A stretch of DNA of 64,000 nucleotides from Sagittula stellata E-37 (GTDB taxonomy: Bacteria > Pseudomonadota > Alphaproteobacteria > Rhodobacterales > Rhodobacteraceae), in NCBI RefSeq assembly GCF_039724765.1, contig NZ_CP155729.1, forward strand, positions 1,931,501 through 1,995,500. Reading direction: 5' to 3'. A program made the translations under genes and the position numbers. Positions 26,806-35,900 of this stretch are shown in pieces. A model generated the notes under the pieces. It did not search any database and had not been told where the DNA came from. It saw nothing but the letters and a program-made list of their open reading frames with translations. Numbering within the stretch: position 1 is the first letter of the stretch; every line of letters starts with the position of its first letter.

Positions 26806-27189
26806 GTGACCATCCGATTGCGAGAACTTTTCTTGGCCAGTCTCACCGCGACTCTGCTGCCCGCCCCGACCTGGGCGGATTGCGCCGAAACCGCGTTGGC
26901 CCTTGTCATCGACGAGACCAGCTGGCCCGTGACGATCACCTCGGTCGTGGCCCTGCCGGACTTCGAAACCGACCGCGGGGGCGTGTCCCTGACATTCGAC
27001 GCGCGGAGTGCACGCATTGTCGGGCAAATCACGACCGAGCGGGTCGGCGAGACGTTGGCGATCGAAAACGAGGGTCGGCTCGTGCTGAAGTCCGTGCTCC
27101 GGGGGCCCGCACACGGAGGGATCCTGGAAATCCGTGGCATCGACAACGCCCGGGCGGCCGAGATCGCCGACGGCCTCTGCAGTGGGTAG
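26806..27189 (+). CDS. small secreted protein resembling the SecD P1-head domain
   Basis: About 127 residues: a Sec signal ending near TWADC, then a domain of about 100 residues. Its second half follows the pattern seen in the SecDF first periplasmic domain: FDARSARIVGQITTERVGE, LAIENEGRLVLKSVLRGP, GGILEIRGIDNARAAEIADG. SecD itself needs twelve membrane helices, so this is a free-standing, exported version of the fold. GTG 26806 has AGGA at proper spacing; the ATG at 26800 sits directly on the AGGA. It follows the response regulator by about 110 bases on the same strand. Function unknown. Confidence 0.65.
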   Translation: MTIRLRELFLASLTATLLPAPTWADCAETALALVIDETSWPVTITSVVALPDFETDRGGVSLTFDARSARIVGQITTERVGETLAIENEGRLVLKSVLRGPAHGGILEIRGIDNARAAEIADGLCSG

Positions 27190-27430
27190 TATGGCGTCAT
27201 GCGTCAAGGAGTTCACCTCCACATGGCCATGAAACCCATCGGAGCGTCTGCCGCGAAAGCTCACCTGGATCGCATGGTCGACCGGCAATTGCCTGCGTGG
27301 TCTGGGCCGAGCGTCCAGTGTCGCCCGCAGCCTGCCGACACTGCGACCGCAGACTGACGTCGTCATCGGCGAAGCTGCCGTCTTGGACGGACGGTCGCGG
27401 CGGCGACCCGTACTGTCCCTTGAGGGAATC

Positions 27431-29404
27431 CTAGGGGAGTGGCGCGTCTGGGAGGACGAACTTCGGAACGAGCTGGTCGACGCAGGACAGGTCGAGCGGG
27501 GCCTCTGGATCGAGGATGAACTTCGCGTTGATGTCGAGGCCGCAGCGGGAATAGAGCGACGCGCCGTGGCCTGAATTCGGGTAGATGATCACCCGCGCGT
27601 TGGACAGCGTCTCGGCCGCGTGCGCCGACCACCGCCAGGAGGTCTGCGTGTCGTTCGTCCCGCCGAGCGCCAGGACGGGCACGTCCGAGACGACAGACTC
27701 GTGAAACCCCTCCCTCGGTGCGGGTTCGAACAGGGCGCACATGGCGTAAAGGTTTTCGATCCCTTGGACCTGCGCGGGTGTCGCGATGACGTCATAGGGG
27801 AACTTTTCCAGCAGCGTCTGGAAGCCCTCGGGCGAGTTATACGGCACGTCCTCCTGGCAGGCGTAGATCATGAGGCCCATGTTGCTCTCGACGGCAGCCT
27901 CGAAGGGCGCGAGGTCGGTCGCGGCGATCTCGAAGGTGCGCGCGACGTCGTCGTCGGACATGGCGGCAACGAGCGCCTGCAGCGCCTCGGCGTCGGGACC
28001 CGAGAAATGCGCCACGACCCAGCCCGTGATCGCCTGGCGGGTCTCCGGCCCCGTGCGCAGCCGTGCGTAGTCTTGCACGGCCGGGACGATCTCCTCCTGC
28101 GTCAGCGTCCCCAGAGCCTCGGTCGCGCGCAGGTCGAACGCCTCGGCCACCGACAGCGCGGCGGGCGCGGCCACGATATCGTGCTTGAGCTGCGCCATCG
28201 CCGTCGTGACCCCTTCGCGGAGGTCGGTCATCGCCTGCGCGGCCTCCAGCACCGACAGCGCCAGCGCGCGTTCGTCGTTGCCGAGGGTCGCGGCGCCCGG
28301 CCCGAGCAGACCCGCCGCCGTGCCGGGCAGGTTGCCGCCGTCCGCATAGGTCGTCAGATACCAGTCGAAGGTCGTGGCGTCGCCCGCGGCCAGTTCGGTG
28401 ATCATGCGCGGCAGGTAGGCGGTGAGGTCGCGCACCCACGTCGCGCTGAATTTCGTGCGCTGCGAGACGAGGCCGTAGAACATGTCCGCCGTGATCTCCG
28501 GCATGCCGCGGGCCGCCGGGATCGGGTTTTCCGCGAGGGTCGTGCCGAGTTCGACGAAGGTCTGGCGCAGGTCAGGATAGGCCTCCGCGCAGGCCTGTTG
28601 CCCCGCGCATTGCGCAAAGAGCGCGTCCATCGCGTCGCCATGGGGACCGAAAAAGTCGTCATAGAGCAGCATGTCGCTCGGCGCGACGCCGTCGATGATG
28701 ACCGCGCGCACGCCCTCGGGCGCGGTCCGCAGGACCTCCAGCGCCAACCGTGTGCCGTAGGAGATGCCGAGGATATTGTATTCGGGATACCCGAGCGCCG
28801 ACATCAGCGCCCGGACATCGCGCGCGTTGTTGGCGGTGTTGTAGTCCGACAGGTCGGCCTCGCTCTCGTAGAGTTCGCGCACGCAGGGCGCGAAGATCGG
28901 CTCCTCCGCCTCCTCTTGCACAGGGGCGGCGCCGGCCGACTCCAACACGAGGTCGACCACGTTCTCGGCCAGCGTGTCGGTACAGCGGACAGTCGTGGAC
29001 GACAGCATCGCCGCGCGCTGGTCGAAGGTCACCACGTCGCGGAATTGGCGGTGGTCGCCCAGGATCACCTCCGTCGCCGCCGCGATGGAGTCGAGTGCGC
29101 CGCTCGCCGGGCCGCCATGGAGGTAAATGATCGGATCGTCGAACGGGTTGCTCGACCTTGCCAGACCGACCGCGAATTCCAGCGGCACGCGGCGGCCGTC
29201 GGAGTCCTCGTAGTCCTCGGGCACGCTGACGGTGCCGCAGATCACTGTCTGACCCTCGATGTCGAGCGCGCCCGTCGTCTCCGGACAGGCCTCGACCGTC
29301 ACCGGGTAGCGGTCGTCGAAGCCGCCGCTGCGCAAGGTGTCGAAGGCCGGGACAGGCTCCGCGAGGAGGAGCGCGATGGCGGCAATGATCTGGTCAGGGG
29401 TCAT
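27431..29404 (-). CDS. TAP-type alpha/beta hydrolase, putative aminopeptidase
   Basis: A 657-residue protein of the tripeptidyl/proline aminopeptidase (TAP) type. The alpha/beta core has YLHGGPASGA for the oxyanion loop and the nucleophile elbow GISYGT. A long helical cap domain of roughly 280 residues follows, then the C-terminal TAP-like segment with PVLALGGTNDTQTSW and the catalytic His in NSGHGASLY. Several Cys suggest an exported enzyme, but the N-terminus (MTPDQIIAAIALLLAEP) is a poor signal. No ribosome site precedes ATG 29404, and IS5 debris begins 115 bases upstream, so the original start or promoter may have been lost. Confidence 0.82.
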   Translation of the reverse strand: MTPDQIIAAIALLLAEPVPAFDTLRSGGFDDRYPVTVEACPETTGALDIEGQTVICGTVSVPEDYEDSDGRRVPLEFAVGLARSSNPFDDPIIYLHGGPASGALDSIAAATEVILGDHRQFRDVVTFDQRAAMLSSTTVRCTDTLAENVVDLVLESAGAAPVQEEAEEPIFAPCVRELYESEADLSDYNTANNARDVRALMSALGYPEYNILGISYGTRLALEVLRTAPEGVRAVIIDGVAPSDMLLYDDFFGPHGDAMDALFAQCAGQQACAEAYPDLRQTFVELGTTLAENPIPAARGMPEITADMFYGLVSQRTKFSATWVRDLTAYLPRMITELAAGDATTFDWYLTTYADGGNLPGTAAGLLGPGAATLGNDERALALSVLEAAQAMTDLREGVTTAMAQLKHDIVAAPAALSVAEAFDLRATEALGTLTQEEIVPAVQDYARLRTGPETRQAITGWVVAHFSGPDAEALQALVAAMSDDDVARTFEIAATDLAPFEAAVESNMGLMIYACQEDVPYNSPEGFQTLLEKFPYDVIATPAQVQGIENLYAMCALFEPAPREGFHESVVSDVPVLALGGTNDTQTSWRWSAHAAETLSNARVIIYPNSGHGASLYSRCGLDINAKFILDPEAPLDLSCVDQLVPKFVLPDAPLP

Positions 29405-29519
29405 CAGCAAAGCCCGTTATGGTGTGATTTTTGAGGCAGACTATCACGGGTTTTCTCAGATGCGAGGCGTTGTTGGGCAAATCGGGGTTCGGGCTGAAGG
29501 TCCCTTTTCCCGTTGTGCT

Positions 29520-30683
29520 TCAGGCGATGGCCTCGATCTCGGCTCTGCCGGGGGCCGGGAAGCGGTTCACGATGACGATGCGGATCTGGATTTCGGCGGT
29601 CTGGCGGTCGGGGGTGAGTCATCGACGCGCCATCGGTCCGGGCGACAATGGCGAACGGACACGATCCGCTCGCCGAAGAGCTTCAGGCAATTCATCCCTT
29701 GGCCGACAGGGCATTGCGTCGGCAATGTCCCGAGAGGCTGAGCTTCGACCCGACTTCGGACATGGTAGCGGGCCCGCTTCTTCCAGAGCGCCCTGCCGAG
29801 GTGTCGCGTCGCGCGCAGGATCTCGTTTCGCGCCAATGCTGCGGGGCAGTCTTCTTTCCAGGCGCGGCCTCCGGCGGATCGGTATGACAGCATCGGCGCC
29901 GTGCTCGACGATGGCGGTGTGGCATCGGCGTGCCGTCCGTTGCCCGGCAGGGTCATGCGTCGCATGATCCCGAGAGGGGCCGTGACGGTGGCGATCTCCT
30001 CGCCCTCGGGAATGTGCGACAGCAGGTCTGGCAGCAGGGGGCTGTCGCCTTGGTCTGGCAGCAGCGGGCTGTCGCCCTGGCGGCTCGAGGTGAACTCGAC
30101 CGCGCGTCTGTCGCCGGTTTCCGTGCCCATGGCGATGTGAACCTTGCGCCATTGCCTCCGGCGGGAGGAGCGATGCTTCCGGGCCAGCCATGCGCCATCG
30201 CCACCGAACGTCACCCCCGTGCTGTCCGCTGCCCGGCAGTGCATCGCGCAGTGATGTCACGAGAGGGGATCGGCAGGTTCAAGGGCTTGCCCGAGCGGCG
30301 ATAGGGGATCTGCACCCCGATCCGCGCTTGCCGTCGGCACGGCGTCGAATAGTCCGGAGCCGGCCAGTCGAGCCCAGCCATCCGGATCGGGCTCCCGACC
30401 GGCCCGACCGTCTGCCGCAGCGGAAGGCCGACCGGGGCTCCGCCCGTTCAGGGCGGAAACGATCCGCCGGATCGTTTCCGAGACGCCCCTCACCCTTCAG
30501 CGTCAGGCAGGTTTGGATCGCGGCATCCGGGAACGTCCCGGGCCGCCCCCGTTTACCGGTCTTTCCGGCGTGCCGGCCCGTGTCGACATCGAACCAGACC
30601 GAGAGCGAACCCCGCCGGCGCAGCACAGCGTCATATTCGGACCGGTTCGTCGTGCGATAGCGGGAGGGAGAGGGCCTCGGCAT
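29520..30683 (-). pseudogene. degenerate IS5-family transposase
   Basis: A nearly full-length but broken transposase. The start MPRPSPSRYRTTNRSEYDA, then VWFDVDTG, DAAIQTCLTLKG, later CRAADSTGVT with the DDE-region Asp, WRKVHIAMGTE, LLSHIPEGEEIATVTA and, at the end, EIQIRIVIVNRF are recognisable, but they fall in different frames, and the part corresponding to the GAYDTR core is lost. A 27-base tandem duplication lies inside it. No clean terminal inverted repeats were seen. The element sits directly upstream of the TAP hydrolase and next to a recombinase remnant, marking an old insertion hot spot. Confidence 0.8.
30025..30078. repeat. 27-base tandem duplication inside the IS5 remnant
   Basis: Two 27-base units (30025-30051 and 30052-30078) that differ at two positions and encode the duplicated peptide QGDSPLLPD on the minus strand. 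The divergence shows the duplication is not recent. Confidence 0.85.
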
Positions 30684-30761
30684 GACACCGATCCAACGCA
30701 CTGGATTCCTACAGTGAATCCTCATCACTGATATGTGCAACAAGCCCACGCAGCCAGCGCG

Positions 30762-30996
30762 ATGCCGGACCCGACCGCTCTCTTCGAGGGCGCGATTGCG
30801 CGGATGGAGCAACCGGTTGGTGATCCCGACCTCGTCGACCAGGCCAGACAGTTCCTGCGGCAGATCATCCGGCGCATCGTACTTTTTTCCCGAGGCCGGC
30901 GCCGAACACGGCCTCTCGGTCAAGCTGGAAACCGACTTCGCCGCGCGCGTCGCACCTGAGGTCGATGGCATCCCACCCGCGCACCTCATCTGCTGA
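30762..30996 (+). pseudogene. C-terminal remnant of a serine recombinase, copy 2
   Basis: One frame reads LFEGAIARMEQPVGDPDL and RQFLRQIIRRIVLF, which match the coiled-coil and end region of large serine recombinases. After a frameshift near 30885 the other frame reads GLSVKLETDFAARVAPEVDG to PPAHLIC-stop, the usual beta-strand tail. The catalytic domain is absent. The tail and about 90 bases after it are paralogous to 14429-14600, and both copies lead into the same hairpin repeat. Confidence 0.6.
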
Positions 30997-31078
30997 AACC
31001 CTTGCAACACTGACCCAACGGGGCCAGCGTGCACATACCGAACAGTTCCCAGCGAAAACAGCAAACAACGGCAAAGCA

Positions 31079-31129
31079 GGGGGCTCTGCCCCCGCCTGCG
31101 GCCCCCAAGGTACTTGCGCCAAGATGAAG
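31079..31129 (+). repeat. dispersed hairpin repeat, copy 3
   Basis: GGGGGCTCTGCCCCC, then directly GCCCCCAAGGTACTTGCGCC and AAGATGAAG. The second hairpin is missing. It lies at the 3' side of the recombinase remnant and ends beside the stop of the hydrolase-OsmC gene. Confidence 0.75.
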
Positions 31130-31136
31130 GTGCAGG

Positions 31137-32348
31137 TCAGGTGAGCCGGGTTTCGATCTTGGCACCAGCTTCGAGGGAGCGGTGCACGGGGCAGCGGTCC
31201 GCGATTTCCAGCAGGCGGCTGCGCTGGTCCGGCGACAGGTCGCCTTCGAGCGTGATGGCGCGGGTGAAACGGTCGATCCGGGTGTCCGCCTGCGTGCCGG
31301 CGTCTTGCGCGTGGACCTTGTCGTGGGTCACGTCGACAGAGACCCGGGCCAGCGGCCAGCCCTTGCGGCGGGCGTACATTCGGATTGTCATGGACGTGCA
31401 GGCACCGAGCCCGGCCGACAGGAAGCCGTAGGGCGACATGCCCCGATCGGTGCCGCCGTAGGCCTGCGGCTCGTCCGCGAGTGCATGGTGGTGCGGGCCG
31501 TTCTGGATGTCCTGCAGGAATCCCCTCGGGTCGGCCTCTGTCACGCGGGTGACGCCTTCGGGGGCGCCGGGCGGCGGGGCGGGCGGGGCGAGGTCGAGGT
31601 AGCGCCGCGCCCACGCCGCGATCACCCCGGCGGTGTATTCCGCATCGTCGGCGTCGGAGACGAGGTGGTCCGCGTCGTCCAGCGTGACAAAGCTTTTCGG
31701 GTGTTTCGCCGCCGTGAAGATGCGCGTGGCATTGGAGATATCGACCACCGCATCGCGCGGCGCGTGCAGCACCAGAAGCGCCTTTCTGAGATGCGCGATG
31801 GCCGGTTCGAGGTCCTGCGCGCCGACGTCGTTCACGAAGTCCTGCCCTATGGTGAACGGCCTGCCGCCCAGGTTGACCTGTGCCGCGCCCTGCGCCTCGA
31901 TCCGGTCGAGGGCATGCGCGAAGGTTTCCGTCACATGCGCCGGGTCGAAGGGCGCTCCGATGGTTACGATGGCCTTGGCCGGGGCGATGTCGGCGGCGGC
32001 GCGCAGCACGGCCGATCCGCCGAGCGAGTGGCCGATCAGCAGCGATGGGGCCATGCCGCGTCCTGCCAGCCAGTCGGCGGCGCAGCGGAGGTCGGCGACG
32101 TTGGTGCAGAAGGTGGTGTTGGCGAACTCGCCCTGGCTGTGGCCGAGGCCGGTGAAGTCGAAGCGCAGCACGGCGATGCCCATGGCCGCCAGGCGTTGCG
32201 AGATGCGGCGTGCGGCGTGGATGTCCTTGCCGCAGGTAAAGCAATGGGCGAAGAGCGCCGTGGCCAGGTGCGGACCGTCGGGTCTGTCCAGGCGGGCGGC
32301 AAGCCGCTGGCCGGAATGGCCGGGGAAGGTGACGCGGTCGCTGGGCAT
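31137..32348 (-). CDS. fused alpha/beta hydrolase and OsmC-family protein
   Basis: A 403-residue fusion. The first 250 residues are an alpha/beta hydrolase with the Ser elbow IGHSLGGSA and a late DADHLVSD segment for the acid and His. Residues about 270-400 are an OsmC/Ohr-type domain with the two redox cysteines in GLGACTSMT and DRCPVHRSL. OsmC domains reduce organic hydroperoxides, so the hydrolase may free acyl groups from a peroxidised lipid or ester; that division of labour is inferred. Such fusions are known in proteobacteria. The ATG has AGGAACG upstream. The gene is alone on its strand. Confidence 0.9.
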   Translation of the reverse strand: MPSDRVTFPGHSGQRLAARLDRPDGPHLATALFAHCFTCGKDIHAARRISQRLAAMGIAVLRFDFTGLGHSQGEFANTTFCTNVADLRCAADWLAGRGMAPSLLIGHSLGGSAVLRAAADIAPAKAIVTIGAPFDPAHVTETFAHALDRIEAQGAAQVNLGGRPFTIGQDFVNDVGAQDLEPAIAHLRKALLVLHAPRDAVVDISNATRIFTAAKHPKSFVTLDDADHLVSDADDAEYTAGVIAAWARRYLDLAPPAPPPGAPEGVTRVTEADPRGFLQDIQNGPHHHALADEPQAYGGTDRGMSPYGFLSAGLGACTSMTIRMYARRKGWPLARVSVDVTHDKVHAQDAGTQADTRIDRFTRAITLEGDLSPDQRSRLLEIADRCPVHRSLEAGAKIETRLT

Positions 32349-32905
32349 GGTCGTTCCTGACTTCTGGTCCTTTAAGGATGGAGGTGTGCCGGGAGAGACG
32401 CAACCGGCGCGCTACGCGCGTCACGGCAAGGTGAGAGACGTTGCAATGCGGGTGAGGTTTCCTGCGGCAGTGGCGGGCCTCCTGGCGGTCGTGGGACGGG
32501 GGATGCGCTAAATGCCGTCCATGGATATCGCGGCCGTCTTCGCCTTGGCGGAGATCTGGTCGCTTTAGTCCAGACGCCAGCGTGAAGCCTGAGGGCGTCG
32601 GCGCCGTTGCGCGAGGTTTCTGGCACCGGCATCCAAAAGATCCCGGCCAACGCGGACAGACCCGCGCATCCGCATTGCGACCTGCGCTCCCTTGTGAAAG
32701 CCGACAGCCGGGCCTTGCTCGTATGAATGCAAGTCGCTGGTGTGGGTGCCGCTGACGGGCATGCTTACCTACACCGGGGCGCGCGTGCTGCGTGTGCGGG
32801 ATCGGGGGCCGGCGGACAGGGGTATTTGACTCGCGCCCGGACCGGGCGCGCCACCGGGTAGGGCGGGGCTTTGCGCCGCCGCCCCGTTCCGGCTGGGCGC
32901 ACCCG
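32349..32905. other. intergenic region with no recognised gene
   Basis: About 560 bases between the hydrolase-OsmC gene and the end of the broken adhesin gene. Apart from a short GC-rich repeat at 32858-32880, I see nothing in it. The open frames lack start sites and family resemblance. Confidence 0.55.
32858..32880 (+). repeat. short GC-rich dispersed repeat, copy 2
   Basis: GTAGGGCGGGGCTTTGCGCC plus GCC, with one difference from the copy at 22896-22918 on the other strand. Confidence 0.6.
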
Positions 32906-35900
32906 TCAGACGAAGACGCACTCCGGTTCGATGAAGTCCGTGGCCGAGGCGCTCTCCACCGTGAGGACACCGCCTGTGTAGGTGATGGTCACGTCACCCG
33001 TGCCGATATCCGCGACGGTCAAATCGCCGAACACAAGGCCGTCAAAGACGATCTCGTCTTCCGTAGCGTCGTAGTCGAGGATCGTGTCCTGACCGTCTCC
33101 CGCCCGGAAGACGAAACTGTCGCCGTCCGCGGTGCCGCTCAGCCGGTCGTCGCCGGTGCTGCCGATCACCGTGTCGGCGCCGGCACGCGTCAGGATCAGG
33201 TCGTGGCCGCCGTCCCCGTCGATGGAATCGTCGCCGGCGCTGCCCATCTGCAGGTCGTTGCCCGAGGTCCCGGTCCGCGTCACGCTGTCGTCCGCCAGTC
33301 CGATCAGCTCGAACGACGACAGCGTGATTTGGTCAAAGGTCGTGCCGGTGTCGCCGTCCAGGTCGAAGGACGCGGTCACCGCGAATTCGTTCCGGTCGCC
33401 CAGCCGGGTCTCGATCCCCGCCACGTCGGCCAGCGCCAGATCGACCTCCAGCGTGTCTGCGACCACCGCCGGGTTGGTCTCGTTCGCGATGGTGCCCAGA
33501 TCGACGCCGTCCGCCCCCAGCGTCACGTCGAGCGCGATCAGTGTCGCCGGGAACAGTCCCGCCCCGGACAGCGCGGCACTGAGGTCGGCGAAGTCGGTGA
33601 CCTGCGTCGCGACGCCGTCGCTGTCGGTCTGGCTCAACAGTTGGAGGTTCAGGTTGCTGCCGATGCCGAACGCCTGCAGGTCGACCGCGTGGGGCAGGGT
33701 AAAGGCCGGTTGCGGGCAGTATGTCCCCGCCGTTGTGCCCGAAGTCTCGATGGTCGTGGTGAAGGTGTCGTTCAGCAGGCTGGCCAGCGGTTGCGCCCAT
33801 TGCTGCGTGGTCGCCGGGTTGCCGTCGGTGATGAAGAGCATCAGTTTCAGCGCATCCGGGCCATCCACCGTGTATTGCGTGTCGAAGTAGTATTCAGCCT
33901 GCCGGAACGCGGGGTCCCATGGCGTGTACCCGGCGGCATAAGCCATGTTGGCGATGTCGTCCTAGAGCGCGGCCAGCGTCGTCAGGTCGAGGTCGACGGA
34001 CGGCGCGATCAGCCGTGGGGCCGACATGATCTGCGCCGACGTCGAGGGATTGCCGTCGACAAACTGGATGCGCAGGTTGTTGTGCGCCGTCGCGCCGCTG
34101 TAGCTGAAGACCTCCACGTCGATGTCGATGCCCGTCCCGTCGAACCGCGTGGCGATGTCTTCGAGCGCATTGGACACCGCGTCGATCTGCTGCAGCCATG
34201 CGGTGCTTCCGAGTCTGCCCGATGCGTCCATGGCGAACACGAGGTTCACGCTGGGCGCGTCGTAGGACGTGAGGTCGATGGAAATCGCCCCGGCCGGGTT
34301 GCCGTCCGAAGGTGCCGTGTTCAGATCCACCGCGACCAGAGCACCGGCGACCGGCGCATAGGGCGACAGCCCGTCGATGATCGGTACCTCGATCACCTGG
34401 TCTTCGGCGCGCGGCCCGTCCTCGACCGGCAGGATCCGGTATGTCGCGGAGGTGGTCGTGGAGGCGGTGTCGCCGTTGGAGGCCTCGGCCGCCGTCGCCG
34501 AGGCGGTCAGCGTGTAGCTGCCGTTCCAGTCGGCGGGCGGCGTCATCTGGAGCGTCGACAGGTCGAGCCCTTCGGGATGTGCGATCACCCAGTCGCTGCC
34601 CGACGCCGCGCCGAGGCTGAAGGTCGCGCCCGCCGGAAAGCCCGACAGCGTGATCGTCAGCGTCTCCGACCCTTCCGTGTCGGTCAGCTCGGCGGCCAAG
34701 TTCACCGGCAACGGCTGGTCCTCGGAGGTTAAGGCTTCGGGCAGGGACGTGAGGGTCGAGACTATCTCGCCCGCGCCAAGCTCCGTGCTCCAGACGTTGA
34801 CCAGCTCTCCGTTGTCGAGCAGCGCCATCTGGCCACCGCTGCCGAAGGGGTACGAATACTGCTTCCCCGCGGTGATGTTGTTGACGCGCGTTTCGATGCC
34901 AAAGGAGCTGCCGTCCGCGTTGTAGCGCTGCTCGAAGATGCCGTAGCCGGAGCCGTCCTCAAGGAACGACGACCAGCCCATCGCAAAGTCGCCGTCTGGC
35001 AGGCCGACCACGGTGGGCGAGGACTGGGCGCCGAAACTGTATGTGTTGATCTGGAATTCACCGCCGACGCGTGCGCCTGTCAGATCGTATCCTTGTGCGT
35101 GCAGGCTGGTGCCGGCTGCCGTCCTGGCCGAAGCTCTGCCAGGCGACGACATAGCCGCCGCCTTCCAGTGCCGCCACCGCCTCTGCCGTGTCGCCATCGG
35201 TCGCCGCGGTGGACACCGGCTGGTCGGTCCCGCTGCCCGCAAAGCCGTAGGTGGCCGTCCCCGGCGGCGCCAGGGAGACGGTCGGCACGTCTGCGACCGC
35301 CTCGATCTGGACGATCTCGGTTCCGACATCGAAGGCGCCAAGGCCGTCCGTCGCCCGGTACTGGAAGCTGCCGGTGCCGGACCAGTTCGCATCCGGGGTG
35401 TAGGTGTAGCTCCCGTCCGCATTCATCGAAACGCTGCCGTGAGACGGTCCGCTCTCCACAACATGGGTCAGAGGTCCCGCCGAATCCGGGTCCGAAGACA
35501 ACAGCCTGTCGACGACACTGCCGTCTTCGGTGCCAAGCTGGATGCTGTCCGCCGCAACAGGCGCGTCGTTCGACCCGGTGATGGTGTTCGTCAGCGTGCC
35601 GATATCGGCAGCGAACAGACCGTCGTTCACGACGTAGTTGAAGGTCTCCGTGACGACCTGACCCTCGGCCAACGCGTTTGTCGCCGGGTTGAGGTCGTCC
35701 AGCGTGTAGGTCCAGTCGCCGTTCGCCTCGATCACCACGGAGCCATACAGCCCCGCGACCGCCGCGCCGACGTTGGTGTCGTCTGCGTTCACCGGAAGGA
35801 CGCGCAGCACGTGCGAGGTGTCCGGATCGGTGTCGTTGGCCAGCACGTTGCCGTTGGCCAAAGCATAGCCTGTCGTCGCTACGCCCGCCTCGACCACAGC

